A DNA stretch of 64,000 nucleotides from Providencia rettgeri (lineage in GTDB: Bacteria > Pseudomonadota > Gammaproteobacteria > Enterobacterales > Enterobacteriaceae). Numbering within the stretch: the stretch's first letter is position 1; each line of letters opens with the position of its first letter. Shown one piece after another: positions 49,905 to 59,602 of the stretch. Under the pieces are notes generated by a model. It did not search any database. It was not told the DNA's origin and saw only the letters and a list, made by a program, of their open reading frames with translations. Location: positions 2,976,001 through 3,040,000 of the forward strand of contig NZ_CP059348.1 of NCBI RefSeq assembly GCF_013702265.1, given 5' to 3'. The position numbers and the translations under genes are program-made.

Positions 49905-51248
49905 TTAGTGCTTCACTAACGTTGAGAAGTAATACACTAATGGCACTGCAAGGATCCACAGACTGATTGGAATTTCACGCCACTTGCCTGCCACCGCTTT
50001 AATTAAGATATAAAACAGTAACCCACCTGCAATCCCTGTACCAAAGCTGTTCGCGATTAACGTGATCATCACCATCATTAATACTGGCAGACCGTCGGTA
50101 AAGTTCGCTAAATCCACCTTACGTAATCCGCTGAACATATTTAAGCCAATTAAAATCAACGCAGGAGCGGTGGCTTGTGCAGGGATCATTAACGCGATTG
50201 GGGTGAACAGTAGCATTAGCAGGAACATGAACGCCGCCGCTAATGCGGTCATACCGGTTTTACCACCCGCTTCAGCGGCTGCTGAAGATTCAATTAATGC
50301 GGTTGCTGCTGGGATACCCACCATTGGACCTAACGCTGCTGCGATGGAATCCACAATAAACGGGCGATTGATATTCGGCATGTTGCCTTCTTTATCCAGT
50401 AATCCGGCTTCGCCACCAACCGCTAGTGTGGTTCCCATGGTGGAGAAAAATTCCGCTGCGAAGAACACAAATAAGAAAGGTAAGAAGGCGATGTTTAAGG
50501 CGCCAATTAAATCTACCTGACCTAAGACTGGAGCAATAGAATGCGGCATGCCGATAAAGCTTTCGGGTAACTTTGTGACGCCAAACGGAATGCCCAGTAT
50601 AGTAGCGAACAAAATGGCCCATAAGATCCCACCAGGAATACGGCGAGCCTGTAATGCGATAGCCACAAAGAAGCCCGCAAGAGCGACTAAGGCTCCCGGA
50701 GAGAGAAAATCCCCCAGCATTAATGCGTTGGTTTTTGGGTTGGCTAAGACTAAGCCAGCATTACGAAAACCCAACACTGCCACAAACAGACCGATAGATG
50801 CTGTTAAGCCTAATTTGATGGATTGTGGTACGGAGCGAGTGACCACTTCACGCAAACCGAATTTGGTTAACAGGAAAAATAGAATTCCAGACCAGCAGGC
50901 GATACCTAAACCGATTTGCCAATCAATCCCTTCACTGCCTGCAAGGGTGATCCCCACTAATACTGAGCCACCAATACCGGGACCCACAATAAAAGGCAGG
51001 TTGGCGTAGAACGCCATTAATAGGCTAGCAAGCACAAAGACAATAATGGTCCCTGTGGTAGCAGCGCCTTTATCCATGCCACCCGCAGCTAACAATCCGG
51101 GAATGACCACGAGTAAATAGGCGGCTGCAAGGAACCCAGTGGCTCCCGCAAGGCATTCTGTTCTGATTGAACTACCACGCTCACGCAGCGCAAAACGCCT
51201 TTCTAACCAACTCCCTGATGTTGGCTGATGAAGAGAATCGTTAGCCAT
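49905..51248 (-). CDS. Purine permease, AzgA/AdeP-type (NCS2-like)
   Basis: 447 residues with about 12-14 membrane segments. Typical family pieces are TECLAGATGFLAAAYLLVV near the start, NLPFIVGPGIGG, and GLTASIGLFVAVLGF; the second core motif AATALIESSAAAEAGGKTG marks the adenine/guanine/hypoxanthine branch. It should import a purine base by proton symport. Its start codon shares one base with the stop of the adenine deaminase gene (TAATG), so adenine is the likely substrate. Confidence 0.87.
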   Translation of the reverse strand: MANDSLHQPTSGSWLERRFALRERGSSIRTECLAGATGFLAAAYLLVVIPGLLAAGGMDKGAATTGTIIVFVLASLLMAFYANLPFIVGPGIGGSVLVGITLAGSEGIDWQIGLGIACWSGILFFLLTKFGLREVVTRSVPQSIKLGLTASIGLFVAVLGFRNAGLVLANPKTNALMLGDFLSPGALVALAGFFVAIALQARRIPGGILWAILFATILGIPFGVTKLPESFIGMPHSIAPVLGQVDLIGALNIAFLPFLFVFFAAEFFSTMGTTLAVGGEAGLLDKEGNMPNINRPFIVDSIAAALGPMVGIPAATALIESSAAAEAGGKTGMTALAAAFMFLLMLLFTPIALMIPAQATAPALILIGLNMFSGLRKVDLANFTDGLPVLMMVMITLIANSFGTGIAGGLLFYILIKAVAGKWREIPISLWILAVPLVYYFSTLVKH

Positions 51249-53074
51249 TAATTGGCGCTCCTATCATTATTTTTTATTGGATGAGTATTTTTACTGCAGT
51301 TATCGCTTTCAGTACGTTCTAAGACGGCATCAACTATCTGGCGAGTGGTACCGCAAGTCAGTCCTAAATCGGTTAAATGAGGGCCTGCATTACAAGCAAG
51401 GCAAGTACCTTCAATGGCTTTGAATACGCGATACGGAGGTTCCCAGTCAGCAATCTGGCTGCTCAATTCTCTGAGTTGGCGAAATTGTTCTGCCAGCTCA
51501 GGTGCAGGTAATTCCGATAGCATACCTGCAATTGGCATGGCCACATGAGCAAGGATCTTGCCGTCTTGAACTAATGCCATACCGCCACCGCTTTCAATCA
51601 ATAGATTGGCTGCCATCGCCATATCGTTGGCATCACGCCCGAGCACGACAAGGTTATGGGAATCATGGGAATAGCTGGTGGCAATGGCGCCTCGTAATTC
51701 TCCCCATCCTTTTAGTAAGGCAATTTGTGGTTTGGCATCATGGCGTCCATGGCGATGTTGTACGCGGATCAAACTAAATTCATCTGGCAGTTGCACGATA
51801 CCGTTTTCGACTTGAACATCGACCTCTCCCCACTGAGTAAAGCGGGCCCCGCTAATATGGCGTAAACGCGCAGTACCATTTTGCAGGTCAGCTAATTGAA
51901 GCTGGCAATCTTGGGGGGAGATTGGCGTCAGGTGCATAGTATCGCATGGCGGTAAAATCGTATTTTCAGTGGCAATTGGCGAAATAAGTTGCCCATTTTC
52001 TGCCACTTTTTTGCCGTCGACATAAACTTGCTGAGCTTTTAAGGTATCGAGTGAATCAAGAATCACTAAGTTGGCGCGACGACCTGCGGCTATCAAACCT
52101 AAGTCATTGCGCTGTAGGCGAATTGCGCCATTGAGTGTCGCAAAGCGCAACACATCGGTTGCTTTCATTCCGTGCTCAATTAATAAATTCAGCAGTGCAA
52201 TTACACCGCCTTTTTCAATCAATATGTCTGGCGGAACATCGTCTGTGCATACTGTGATTTGTGAGGATAAATGAGGCAGTGTTTGCAATGCGGCCACAAT
52301 TTCAGGGAGCAAATACGGGTGAGAGCCACGAATTTCCAGTGTTAGCCCAGCACGTAATTTTTCGAGAGCATCTTCCGCTGAAGTAAGCTCATGATCTGAA
52401 GTGACGCCAGCAGCGAGATAGGCTTGTAAATCAGCGCCTTTTAACCCGCGGGCATGACCTTCAATGATTTTGCCGGAGTTTAATCCAGCATCGAGGATCT
52501 CTTCCATACGTTCGCTGCCATTTAGCACGCCGAACATGTCCATCACTTCTGCCACCCCCCGTACTTCTGGCCAGCTCAGCATGGTGGACATCTCTTGTCC
52601 TGCGAAGTCTGCACCTGACATTTCTAAACCGGGAGTTGACGGCACAGAAGAGGGGGCTGCAACCATCACATCAAGTGGCAAATTACGGCTAGCATCAATG
52701 GCATAGCGTACGCCATCTAATCCCAAAACGTTGGCAAGTTCATGGGGATCCCAAAATACGGCGGTGGTGCCTTGTGTGAGGACAATTTCAGCATAACGAA
52801 CAGGAGGAAGGTGGGAGCTTTCTAAGTGAACGTGGGTATCAATAAACCCCGGGGAAATAAATTTTCCCGATAAATTATGGGTTTCATGGCTATCAGTACG
52901 ACCTCCGGTTGGATGTACGCTGGCGATCAGTCCTTCAACAATACCGATATCCGCAGGTCGAATTTCCCCGGTGACCATATCGATAATATTGGCGTTGGTG
53001 AGTAAAAGATCAAAAGGCACTTCGCCTTTTGCGGCTTGTACGGCACGACGTCGAGTTTGATTTGTTAGCTTCAT
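51248..53074 (-). CDS. ade: Adenine deaminase
   Basis: About 608 residues from the ATG at 53074. The amidohydrolase metal site begins with FIDTHVHLESSH near 85-96, and further ligands lie in EGHARGLKG and TSDHELTS. The second domain ends in the cysteine-rich TCLACNAGPHLTDLGLTCG. It converts adenine to hypoxanthine and ammonia, a purine salvage step. It forms an operon with the permease. A PurR-type operator lies 41 bases upstream of its start. Confidence 0.93.
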   Translation of the reverse strand: MKLTNQTRRRAVQAAKGEVPFDLLLTNANIIDMVTGEIRPADIGIVEGLIASVHPTGGRTDSHETHNLSGKFISPGFIDTHVHLESSHLPPVRYAEIVLTQGTTAVFWDPHELANVLGLDGVRYAIDASRNLPLDVMVAAPSSVPSTPGLEMSGADFAGQEMSTMLSWPEVRGVAEVMDMFGVLNGSERMEEILDAGLNSGKIIEGHARGLKGADLQAYLAAGVTSDHELTSAEDALEKLRAGLTLEIRGSHPYLLPEIVAALQTLPHLSSQITVCTDDVPPDILIEKGGVIALLNLLIEHGMKATDVLRFATLNGAIRLQRNDLGLIAAGRRANLVILDSLDTLKAQQVYVDGKKVAENGQLISPIATENTILPPCDTMHLTPISPQDCQLQLADLQNGTARLRHISGARFTQWGEVDVQVENGIVQLPDEFSLIRVQHRHGRHDAKPQIALLKGWGELRGAIATSYSHDSHNLVVLGRDANDMAMAANLLIESGGGMALVQDGKILAHVAMPIAGMLSELPAPELAEQFRQLRELSSQIADWEPPYRVFKAIEGTCLACNAGPHLTDLGLTCGTTRQIVDAVLERTESDNCSKNTHPIKNNDRSAN

Positions 53075-53114
53075 AAAACACCATCTCAAAGATTTATGCC
53101 GCTACTTTATGAGC

Positions 53115-53132
53115 AAGGCAAACGTTTGCCAA
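53115..53132. promoter_or_regulatory. PurR operator
   Basis: The palindrome GGCAAACGTTTGCC (53117-53130) contains the full 12-base core GCAAACGTTTGC of the PurR consensus. It lies in the 144-base gap between ade and the divergent LysR gene. A second palindrome GATAAAATTTATC (53136-53148) is adjacent and may be the LysR site or a promoter element. PurR with hypoxanthine or guanine should repress adenine salvage from here. Confidence 0.8.
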
Positions 53133-53218
53133 GATGATAAAATTTATCGAATCATAAAGAGAGGTTATAATGAAGCGCATCATGATAAGAATGACGATCC
53201 AATTTGCGAGGAAATACA

Positions 53219-54154
53219 ATGACTGAGCCATGGCAGCGCCTTCCGGCATTAACATTAAAGCAGTTGCAATATTTTGTGACTCTTGCGCATCTACGTCATT
53301 TTACCGAAACCGCAAATCGCTTAGCGGTGAGTCAGCCTGCATTGAGCAGCGCGATACGGCAGATTGAAACTGTGATTGGCGGTAAGTTGATTAACCGTAC
53401 GGCAGCGTCAGTAACATTGACGGAGCTAGGCGCCGCAATCTTACCTCATGCAGAGCGCATTTTAAGTGTCTCCCACCGAGGCTTCAGTGATATTCAAAAA
53501 ATTATCGAGGAGGGGGGCGATGGCACATTGCGTATTGGGCTGGTTCCTTCTGTCAGTTCGTTATTATTCCCGATTATTCCTGAACAATTACAGCAACATT
53601 TTCCTAAGCTGAATGTGGAATTCTATGACCAAACGAATGACGCATTAGTGAGTAAATTAGTGAATAACGAAATTGATTTTGGGGTAGGTGTATTGGATAG
53701 CTCCGTTCCTGCCGAATTAACTTTATATCCTTTGCAAGATGACCCCTTTGTGGCGGTGATCCACCGTGATGAATTTATTTCAGATAATGCATTTCATCTG
53801 CCGTGGAAGCTGTTAAATAACCGTGATATTGCCATGTTTTCGAAAGGAAATATTAATCGACTAGTGAGCGCAACAATTGAAAGTAATCGTTTTAATATTA
53901 ATCCGCGTTATCAAGTCGATTATATTGAAACCTTATATGGATTAGTAAGATCGAAATTAGCGATTGGCATTTTACCTCAGTTATACACGGTGCATTTACG
54001 GGATCCGGAACTAAAAGTTTTACAGCTACAACAACCCGCATTAATGCGCTCAATATCTTTAATGCGTAATAACCAAACGCTAACGCCAATGATGGAATCC
54101 GTTTTTCAGCTATTATTTAGAGCATTACGTCGTACGCCTACTCATCAATCTTAA
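53219..54154 (+). CDS. LysR-family regulator, divergent from ade
   Basis: 311 residues from the ATG at 53219, with GAGGAA six bases upstream. Helix-turn-helix: HFTETANRLAVSQPALSSAIRQIE. The effector domain starts near 90 (GTLRIGLVPSVSSL). The divergent layout suggests that it adds a purine-related signal to the ade-permease operon, though this is untested. The effector is unknown. Confidence 0.83.
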   Translation: MTEPWQRLPALTLKQLQYFVTLAHLRHFTETANRLAVSQPALSSAIRQIETVIGGKLINRTAASVTLTELGAAILPHAERILSVSHRGFSDIQKIIEEGGDGTLRIGLVPSVSSLLFPIIPEQLQQHFPKLNVEFYDQTNDALVSKLVNNEIDFGVGVLDSSVPAELTLYPLQDDPFVAVIHRDEFISDNAFHLPWKLLNNRDIAMFSKGNINRLVSATIESNRFNINPRYQVDYIETLYGLVRSKLAIGILPQLYTVHLRDPELKVLQLQQPALMRSISLMRNNQTLTPMMESVFQLLFRALRRTPTHQS

Positions 54155-54333
54155 TTTTACAGCGTACTTCTATATCAGATTTTTTATAGTTCATCATGAT
54201 TGTTTGATTTTCAATAAGTAAGAAGTATTAAGCACTAATCGTAAAACTATTTTTATTGAGATGAATAAGATTACTACCCTTGACTGTTTATTTTTTGGTC
54301 TGTTTTTTGATGTGTAATATGTTGAGGATATAC

Positions 54334-55221
54334 ATGAAAGCTATATTGAAAGTCAGCCTGCTCACGACAGTAATGCTATTGATTACTGCCTGTGGTGATC
54401 TCGAACTTATGGGAAATAAAGGAAAGTTTTATTATAGCAATCCGACAGAAAACACGATTTCCTTTAAAGTGGACGGTAAAGATTATCAGGTCGAACCTAA
54501 CCAGTATGGCTCAATATCATTAGTTAGCGGTGAACATACGCTTGAAGATGATGCCGGTCATGTCACCAAATTTATGGTGTTTGAACATAATTCCGGTGGG
54601 ATCCTAAACCCTAATCAAGGGGGGTATTACACGTTCTCGGAAGTGTATACCGAGCAAGATAAATATAAGGGTTATCAGCCAGCGCCGCGAAATGTCACTA
54701 TTTATGGGCACGAATTAAGCTTACCCATTAAAAGCAGTAATGCCGTGGTGATTGATGGCAATTTATTCCGTTGTACTTACCCAATTGGCAAAGCGTTGCC
54801 GGGGGCAGAAAATAAGCAATACAAGCAAGAAGATATTAAATCAAAATGTTTTGATCAATCAGAGTTAATTGAATATTTTGCTAACGAACACGATCAAAAT
54901 TTAGTGCCTAATTCACCACAAAATGAAGAGAATAATTCGATTAGTCAGCATTTAAGTTATCAAATTCCTCAAGCGGCTTTCCGTGATCCACAGGTTCAAT
55001 CGGTGGCGAATGAGATTATCGCGCTAACGGAAACGCTGAAAAATGCGAACAAAGTCGATATTCATCAAGACTTGAATAAGCAATATCATCAATTAACTGT
55101 TCAGTTAGTGGAAACGTATACTGAAAGTCCTTCCAGTAATGTGGCTGAGGAATATATAAAATTGAATGGGTTTATTAAAGAAATTAACAAACTCAGAAAT
55201 TATGGTGTGTGGGTAAGATAA
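54334..55221 (+). CDS. Unrecognised lipoprotein
   Basis: About 295 residues from the ATG at 54334, with GAGGA eight bases upstream. Lipobox LITAC gives C20 as the lipidated cysteine; the following GD puts Asp at +3 or Gly at +2, so the final membrane is not certain. A first region (about 30-100) is rich in Gly, Tyr and beta-like patterns (KFYYSNPTENTISFKVDGK), a second (about 125-165) has two cysteines, and a C-terminal region (about 200-295) looks helical. I do not know the family. It is followed by the exported vWA gene in the same direction after 144 bases. Confidence 0.7.
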   Translation: MKAILKVSLLTTVMLLITACGDLELMGNKGKFYYSNPTENTISFKVDGKDYQVEPNQYGSISLVSGEHTLEDDAGHVTKFMVFEHNSGGILNPNQGGYYTFSEVYTEQDKYKGYQPAPRNVTIYGHELSLPIKSSNAVVIDGNLFRCTYPIGKALPGAENKQYKQEDIKSKCFDQSELIEYFANEHDQNLVPNSPQNEENNSISQHLSYQIPQAAFRDPQVQSVANEIIALTETLKNANKVDIHQDLNKQYHQLTVQLVETYTESPSSNVAEEYIKLNGFIKEINKLRNYGVWVR

Positions 55222-55365
55222 GTCTATTCCATTAAGTTTATCTGAACGTCTTTATAATTAAGAATTTGCTTGTAAATTAAGCAGAGTAATCTTATGTGAT
55301 ATCCCGTTGAAACACGGAAACTAAGAGATAGTTTCGTTAGGATAATATTATAAAGAGGCTCAGTG

Positions 55366-56100
55366 ATGAATTTATTTAAGACTTCATTTTTTACTGCAAT
55401 ATCTGCTGCATTCCTACTCTTTTTTTCCAGCGTCTCTGGCGCTAAATCCATTGTTGAACCCGTTAAAGATACTGAAGTATTAGACTTAGTGTTTATCTTG
55501 GATAAAAGCGGTTCTATGTCAGGATTTGAATCTGACACTGTCGGTGGATATAACAGCGTACTGACAGAAAATAGAAATAAATCGGGTAAAACCTTTATTA
55601 CCACGGTGTTGTTTAATAATAAAACCAGTTTATTACACAATAGAGAACCCATTGATAAAGTTAAAAACCTCACGCTAGATGACTATTCTGTCGGTGGCAA
55701 TACCGCTTTATTAGATGCCATTGGCGATACCATGGTGAAAATGCGTGAGAATAGAAAAATCACCAAGAACAATAATGTTTTGTTTGTGATTATTACTGAT
55801 GGTGAAGAGAACAGTAGCACCAAATATAGTCAGGCTAAGATTAAATCTATGATTAAATCTGCAGAAGTTGAAGATAAGTGGGACTTTATTTTCTTAGGTG
55901 CCAATATTGATGCAATTACGGCTGCGGATAATATCGGTATTAAGAGTTCTAATGCCACAGGTTATGTTCAAGATGGCACAGGCTACGATAAGGCATATAA
56001 AGCGGTCAATAAAGCCGTAGAAGCCAAACAGAATGCTGCACCAATATCAGAGGAATGGAAACAGGAAGTTGAGCAAGATGCGAAGGATCGCAAAAAATAA
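55366..56100 (+). CDS. Exported von Willebrand factor A domain protein
   Basis: 244 residues from the ATG at 55366. Signal peptide with a strong hydrophobic core ending SVSGA, then a vWA domain (about 38-200). The metal-ion-dependent adhesion site is complete: D46, S48 and S50 in LDKSGSM, T113 in GGNTALLDA and D145 in ITDGEEN. FIFLGANIDA near 170 is typical of a widespread vWA family that is usually cytoplasmic. The C-terminal tail is charged and helical. It may bind a protein partner through Mg; the lipoprotein encoded just before is the obvious candidate, by context only. Confidence 0.8.
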   Translation: MNLFKTSFFTAISAAFLLFFSSVSGAKSIVEPVKDTEVLDLVFILDKSGSMSGFESDTVGGYNSVLTENRNKSGKTFITTVLFNNKTSLLHNREPIDKVKNLTLDDYSVGGNTALLDAIGDTMVKMRENRKITKNNNVLFVIITDGEENSSTKYSQAKIKSMIKSAEVEDKWDFIFLGANIDAITAADNIGIKSSNATGYVQDGTGYDKAYKAVNKAVEAKQNAAPISEEWKQEVEQDAKDRKK

Positions 56101-56137
56101 GAAGATAATAAAATCAGTCTGTAAATGAGCGTGCTAG

Positions 56138-56168
56138 AAGCCCCGAAATAATATTCGGGGCTTTTTTA
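56138..56168. terminator. Bidirectional terminator, vWA gene / efeB
   Basis: AAGCCCCGAA and TTCGGGGCTT form a 10-bp stem with a six-base loop, followed by TTTTT. It lies between convergent genes. Confidence 0.92.
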
Positions 56169-56173
56169 TGGCG

Positions 56174-57463
56174 CTATTTAGCGTCTTTCAGCGCGGCAAA
56201 TAACCCTTTAGCGAGTTGGTCTTTCTCGGATTGAATACCGGGTAAAACGAAATAGTAACCCCCTCCAAACGGTTTAATGTAGCGCTCCAGTGGTTCGCCA
56301 TTTAACCGTTTTTGAGTATCAATAAAGCCGGTTTTTAAGTTCTTTTGATATGAAACGAAAATCAGCCCCATATCCAGAGCGCCGTTATCGGTTAAGCCAA
56401 GAGAGTAGCTGTAACTGCGGCGGCGTAACTTGGCGGTGTGGCGCGTTGGGTTTCTTGGTTCGGCACGGCGCATGTGGGAGTCAAATAACACGCGGTCACC
56501 GTGAGGATCTTTGTCGAACGCAGGGTCATCCATTTCGTGCTTCATGCCCATTGGTGCGCCAGTTGCTTTATGGCGCCCAAAGTCATTTTCTTGGTCTTCC
56601 AGCGGGGTTCTATCCCAGAATTCAAGATTAAAACGAATTAAGCGAACCGCTTGATAGGTTCCACCAACGCACCATGCTGGCTCTTTGCTGTCTTCAGTGA
56701 CCCAAATCAGCTCATCCATTAATTTGCTGTCGTCGGCTGGCGCATTACCGGTACCATCTTTAAAACCAAATAAATTAATTGGAGTAGAGCGTTTATCAAT
56801 ATCCCTTGAGGGTAAGAACCCATCGATTTTCCAGAGTGGAAACCAATAAGGTGAAGTGTGGCGGAGAATATCGCGTAGCGCATAAATCACGCTTTCTTGG
56901 CTATTGGCACATATTTGCAGCACCACATCGCCGCCACACCATTTATCTTCTAAGCGGTCGTTCGGGAAGCTGGTCATTTCCACCAATTGACTCGGTTTGA
57001 GTTTATCTAACCCAAAACGTGAATCGAATAAGCTATCGCCCAAGGAGACCGTGATACTCAAGGCGTCAGGCTGAATAAGCGTACCTAAAATTCCAGACTC
57101 TGCGGGCGGCATTTTATCATTCTGATTCGGCGTAGATTTTTGTACTTGGGTCAAAAAGGCAATGCGTTGAGTTAATACAGTGAACAGCGTTTGCAGCTCA
57201 TCAAGAGTCGTCGACGTGATTCGAAAAGCGATAAACGAGGCATTTTTCTGTTCTGGGGTTAACACGCCCGCTTGGTGTGAACCTAAATAATTGATGCTTT
57301 TGTCATAAGTCAGCTCGCAATCCGCAATGGATGCTTTCGCACTGAGGGCTGGGGCGGCGAGGATTGCACCTCCCATGACTAAGGTTTTTAGCGCATGGCG
57401 GCGAGATACTTTAGATTGAGAAAATCCCAAAGGTTGTGACTCGCTTTTTAGTTTAGCTTGCAT
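56174..57463 (-). CDS. efeB: EfeB-like DyP-type heme peroxidase
   Basis: 429 residues. A twin-arginine signal is present (VSRRHALKTLVMGGAILAAP). The DyP domain has the distal motif FGFKDGTGNA with the catalytic Asp, and the proximal heme His is probably in the HDTAK-like stretch RNPTRHTAKLRRRSYSY. EfeB peroxidases act in the periplasm, proposed to oxidise Fe(II) or to remove iron from heme. It is last of the five-gene iron operon, 11 bases after the M75 gene. Confidence 0.9.
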   Translation of the reverse strand: MQAKLKSESQPLGFSQSKVSRRHALKTLVMGGAILAAPALSAKASIADCELTYDKSINYLGSHQAGVLTPEQKNASFIAFRITSTTLDELQTLFTVLTQRIAFLTQVQKSTPNQNDKMPPAESGILGTLIQPDALSITVSLGDSLFDSRFGLDKLKPSQLVEMTSFPNDRLEDKWCGGDVVLQICANSQESVIYALRDILRHTSPYWFPLWKIDGFLPSRDIDKRSTPINLFGFKDGTGNAPADDSKLMDELIWVTEDSKEPAWCVGGTYQAVRLIRFNLEFWDRTPLEDQENDFGRHKATGAPMGMKHEMDDPAFDKDPHGDRVLFDSHMRRAEPRNPTRHTAKLRRRSYSYSLGLTDNGALDMGLIFVSYQKNLKTGFIDTQKRLNGEPLERYIKPFGGGYYFVLPGIQSEKDQLAKGLFAALKDAK

Positions 57464-57474
57464 AAATTTATGCC

Positions 57475-58362
57475 TTAATATTTATAGTAAACATCAACAT
57501 CCATCTGAGCGCGTAATGTCGCGAGCAGTTCGGCTTGTTGCGTTAACAGGGAATAGAGCGCCATTTTGTCTTGTTGTTTTAGTTGGCTGTAAGGCTTGTA
57601 TTGACCTTTAGCTAATTGATATGACTGCACTATTTTATTAATTTTCTGATCATTTTCTTTTATTTGATCAAGGGTCTTGGATTCAATAAACGGGCTGATA
57701 ACCTCGATGATGGCTTGAGAACCCTTGGCATTTGCCGCCATATCCGACAGGTCAGAGAGACTATAAATATTCTCTTGTCCCGACAGTTTTGTTTCGAGGA
57801 TCATCTCCATAAAATCAGCGGAGGCTTGCACCAATTTCGGAATTTCAATGGTTTCGGTCAGGACACGTTTTTGTAAATCTTTCCCTTTTAATAACAGCTC
57901 ATCAGACGCTGGCAGTGCCGCTTTGAGATCTTGTTTGGAAAATAAAAGGTATTCAACCAAGTGAAATCCCACGAAGCGGTAATCTTTTTCTTTATCCAAA
58001 AAATAATCCGCACGAGGGTTGATGGTTCGGTCGGTATTACCAAATAACACAATGACCGGACGCACGGTTTCATAGTGCTGATGGGCTTGAATATAGGCCG
58101 CTTTCGCCTGCGCTAATTGACCTTTTTGCACACTTTGATTGAGTTTTTCTAATTGCACCACCATTTCACTTAACTCCTTGTTGACGAAGGATAAGTATTC
58201 TTGAATGGCGGGCTGATATTTTTCAGGGGTGGGAATATCCCCCTTGGCAATGATGATGTTGTCCCCTGTTTGCACAGGGGAGCGTAGGGCTTTGCCATAG
58301 GCAGTCGATGCCACGAGTGACGCGACGATTACGCTAATGGCTAAGCGGGTGATTTTACGCAT
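57475..58362 (-). CDS. EfeO-like M75 (imelysin-type) periplasmic iron protein without cupredoxin domain
   Basis: 295 residues from the ATG at 58362. Signal peptide ending STAYG, then a helical M75 domain (about 45-290). HQHYETVRP near 105 and VGFHLVEYLLF near 145, with the HxxE metal pattern, are typical of EfeO. E. coli EfeO is about 375 residues with an N-terminal cupredoxin domain; here that domain is missing, and a separate cupredoxin gene lies two genes upstream. It should bind Fe for delivery to the FTR1 permease. It overlaps the permease gene by eight bases. Confidence 0.87.
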   Translation of the reverse strand: MRKITRLAISVIVASLVASTAYGKALRSPVQTGDNIIIAKGDIPTPEKYQPAIQEYLSFVNKELSEMVVQLEKLNQSVQKGQLAQAKAAYIQAHQHYETVRPVIVLFGNTDRTINPRADYFLDKEKDYRFVGFHLVEYLLFSKQDLKAALPASDELLLKGKDLQKRVLTETIEIPKLVQASADFMEMILETKLSGQENIYSLSDLSDMAANAKGSQAIIEVISPFIESKTLDQIKENDQKINKIVQSYQLAKGQYKPYSQLKQQDKMALYSLLTQQAELLATLRAQMDVDVYYKY

Positions 58363-59212
58363 TTTGTAAGTTCCGTTTAGCGGCATGTTTTTTGCTCCAA
58401 ACAAACAGTGCGAGGATCACAACCCAATAGATAACAAAGGTGATGACACTGAGCCAAATTGGCTGTGAACGGTATGCAAAGAACGATGAGATAAAGTTGC
58501 CAACCACACCGGAGTCATCCAGTAATGCGCTGGTATCCCATGCAGGGTAGATTAAAAATTCAGGAATTGGATAGTCAAACTCAATCATTAAGTTTGAAAT
58601 CTCTTCAACACCACGGAGCAACAAGGAGAGGGCGAGGAACAGTAAAATCACGCCAGTGACTTTAAAGAAAATTTTCCACGAAATAATGCGGTTAGTTAAT
58701 AAGAAGGCATACAGAGTCATACCCGCAATAACGATACCTGCGGCAACTTCAAAGATAAATTCGTTAGCATTTTCAGCGGTTAACGACATGATAAAACTGG
58801 AAAGGAAAACGACAATTTCGCTGCCTTCACGGGCAATCGCGATGGCGATAATCAAGGTCGCGCCCCACCAACTGTGGTGTTCTGCATTACGATTAATACC
58901 CGATTCCAGCTCTTTTTTCATCGAGCCGCCGCTTTTGTTCATCCAATAGACCATTTGAACAATCAAGATACAGGCGAGGATCTCCATGACTATCATGAAA
59001 ATAGATTGTCCTGTGTCATCAAGGACATTGAATACGCCATAAATCAGCAGTGCGAGTAAGATGGACATGGCGATACCCAGTCCAACACCGCCCCAGAGGA
59101 ATTTCATCCCATTACGAGCATCAGGGTGGCGTTTGATCCACGCATAGATGATGCCGATAACTAATAGCGCTTCAAAACTTTCGCGCCAAACTACGAAGAG
59201 AACTTGTCCCAT
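58355..59212 (-). CDS. FTR1-family iron permease (EfeU-like)
   Basis: 285 residues with about seven membrane segments. Two REXXE iron-binding motifs: RESFE (10-14) in the first segment and REGSE (128-132) in the fourth. It should carry iron across the inner membrane. The neighbours, a P19 protein and a cupredoxin on one side and an M75 protein and DyP peroxidase on the other, supply periplasmic iron handling. AGGAC precedes the ATG. Confidence 0.92.
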   Translation of the reverse strand: MGQVLFVVWRESFEALLVIGIIYAWIKRHPDARNGMKFLWGGVGLGIAMSILLALLIYGVFNVLDDTGQSIFMIVMEILACILIVQMVYWMNKSGGSMKKELESGINRNAEHHSWWGATLIIAIAIAREGSEIVVFLSSFIMSLTAENANEFIFEVAAGIVIAGMTLYAFLLTNRIISWKIFFKVTGVILLFLALSLLLRGVEEISNLMIEFDYPIPEFLIYPAWDTSALLDDSGVVGNFISSFFAYRSQPIWLSVITFVIYWVVILALFVWSKKHAAKRNLQNA

Positions 59213-59220
59213 GTTGAGTC

Positions 59221-59559
59221 CTACTCTTTAGCGATGATCTCGCCTTTTGGATGTGACAGATGGAAATCGTCGAAAAATGTGTAACTACCTGGTTTTAACG
59301 GTGCAATGACCACCACGGAACTGGCACCGGGGGCTAATACTTTTTCTTTGCGCAGTTGCAAACTTTCGAACTCTGCGGGTTCAGTGCCGGTATTGGTAAT
59401 TTTGATACGAATAATGGTTTTTGCTGGCACTTCCAGAACGCGAGGGATTAAATCCCCATTTTTCATTTCTAATTCAACGGTATATTTTTCGGCGCTTAAG
59501 GCAGATTGCGGTAGTAATGCGCAAATAAAAACCAGTAAAAAGCTGAGTAATGTTTTCAT
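59221..59559 (-). CDS. Small cupredoxin-domain periplasmic protein
   Basis: 112 residues. The signal peptide ends SALSA; the rest is a single cupredoxin-like beta domain similar to the N-terminal domain of EfeO (EVPAKTIIRIKITNTG, then PGSYTFFDDFHLSHPKG). A Cys copper ligand is absent, while several His and Asp residues near the end could bind metal. It probably works with the M75 protein as a split EfeO. It is 8 bases upstream of the permease gene. Confidence 0.82.
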   Translation of the reverse strand: MKTLLSFLLVFICALLPQSALSAEKYTVELEMKNGDLIPRVLEVPAKTIIRIKITNTGTEPAEFESLQLRKEKVLAPGASSVVVIAPLKPGSYTFFDDFHLSHPKGEIIAKE

Positions 59560-59602
59560 TGTTGGCTCAAACTTATTAAAAATTGAGAGTTCCTTACTAG
59601 CG

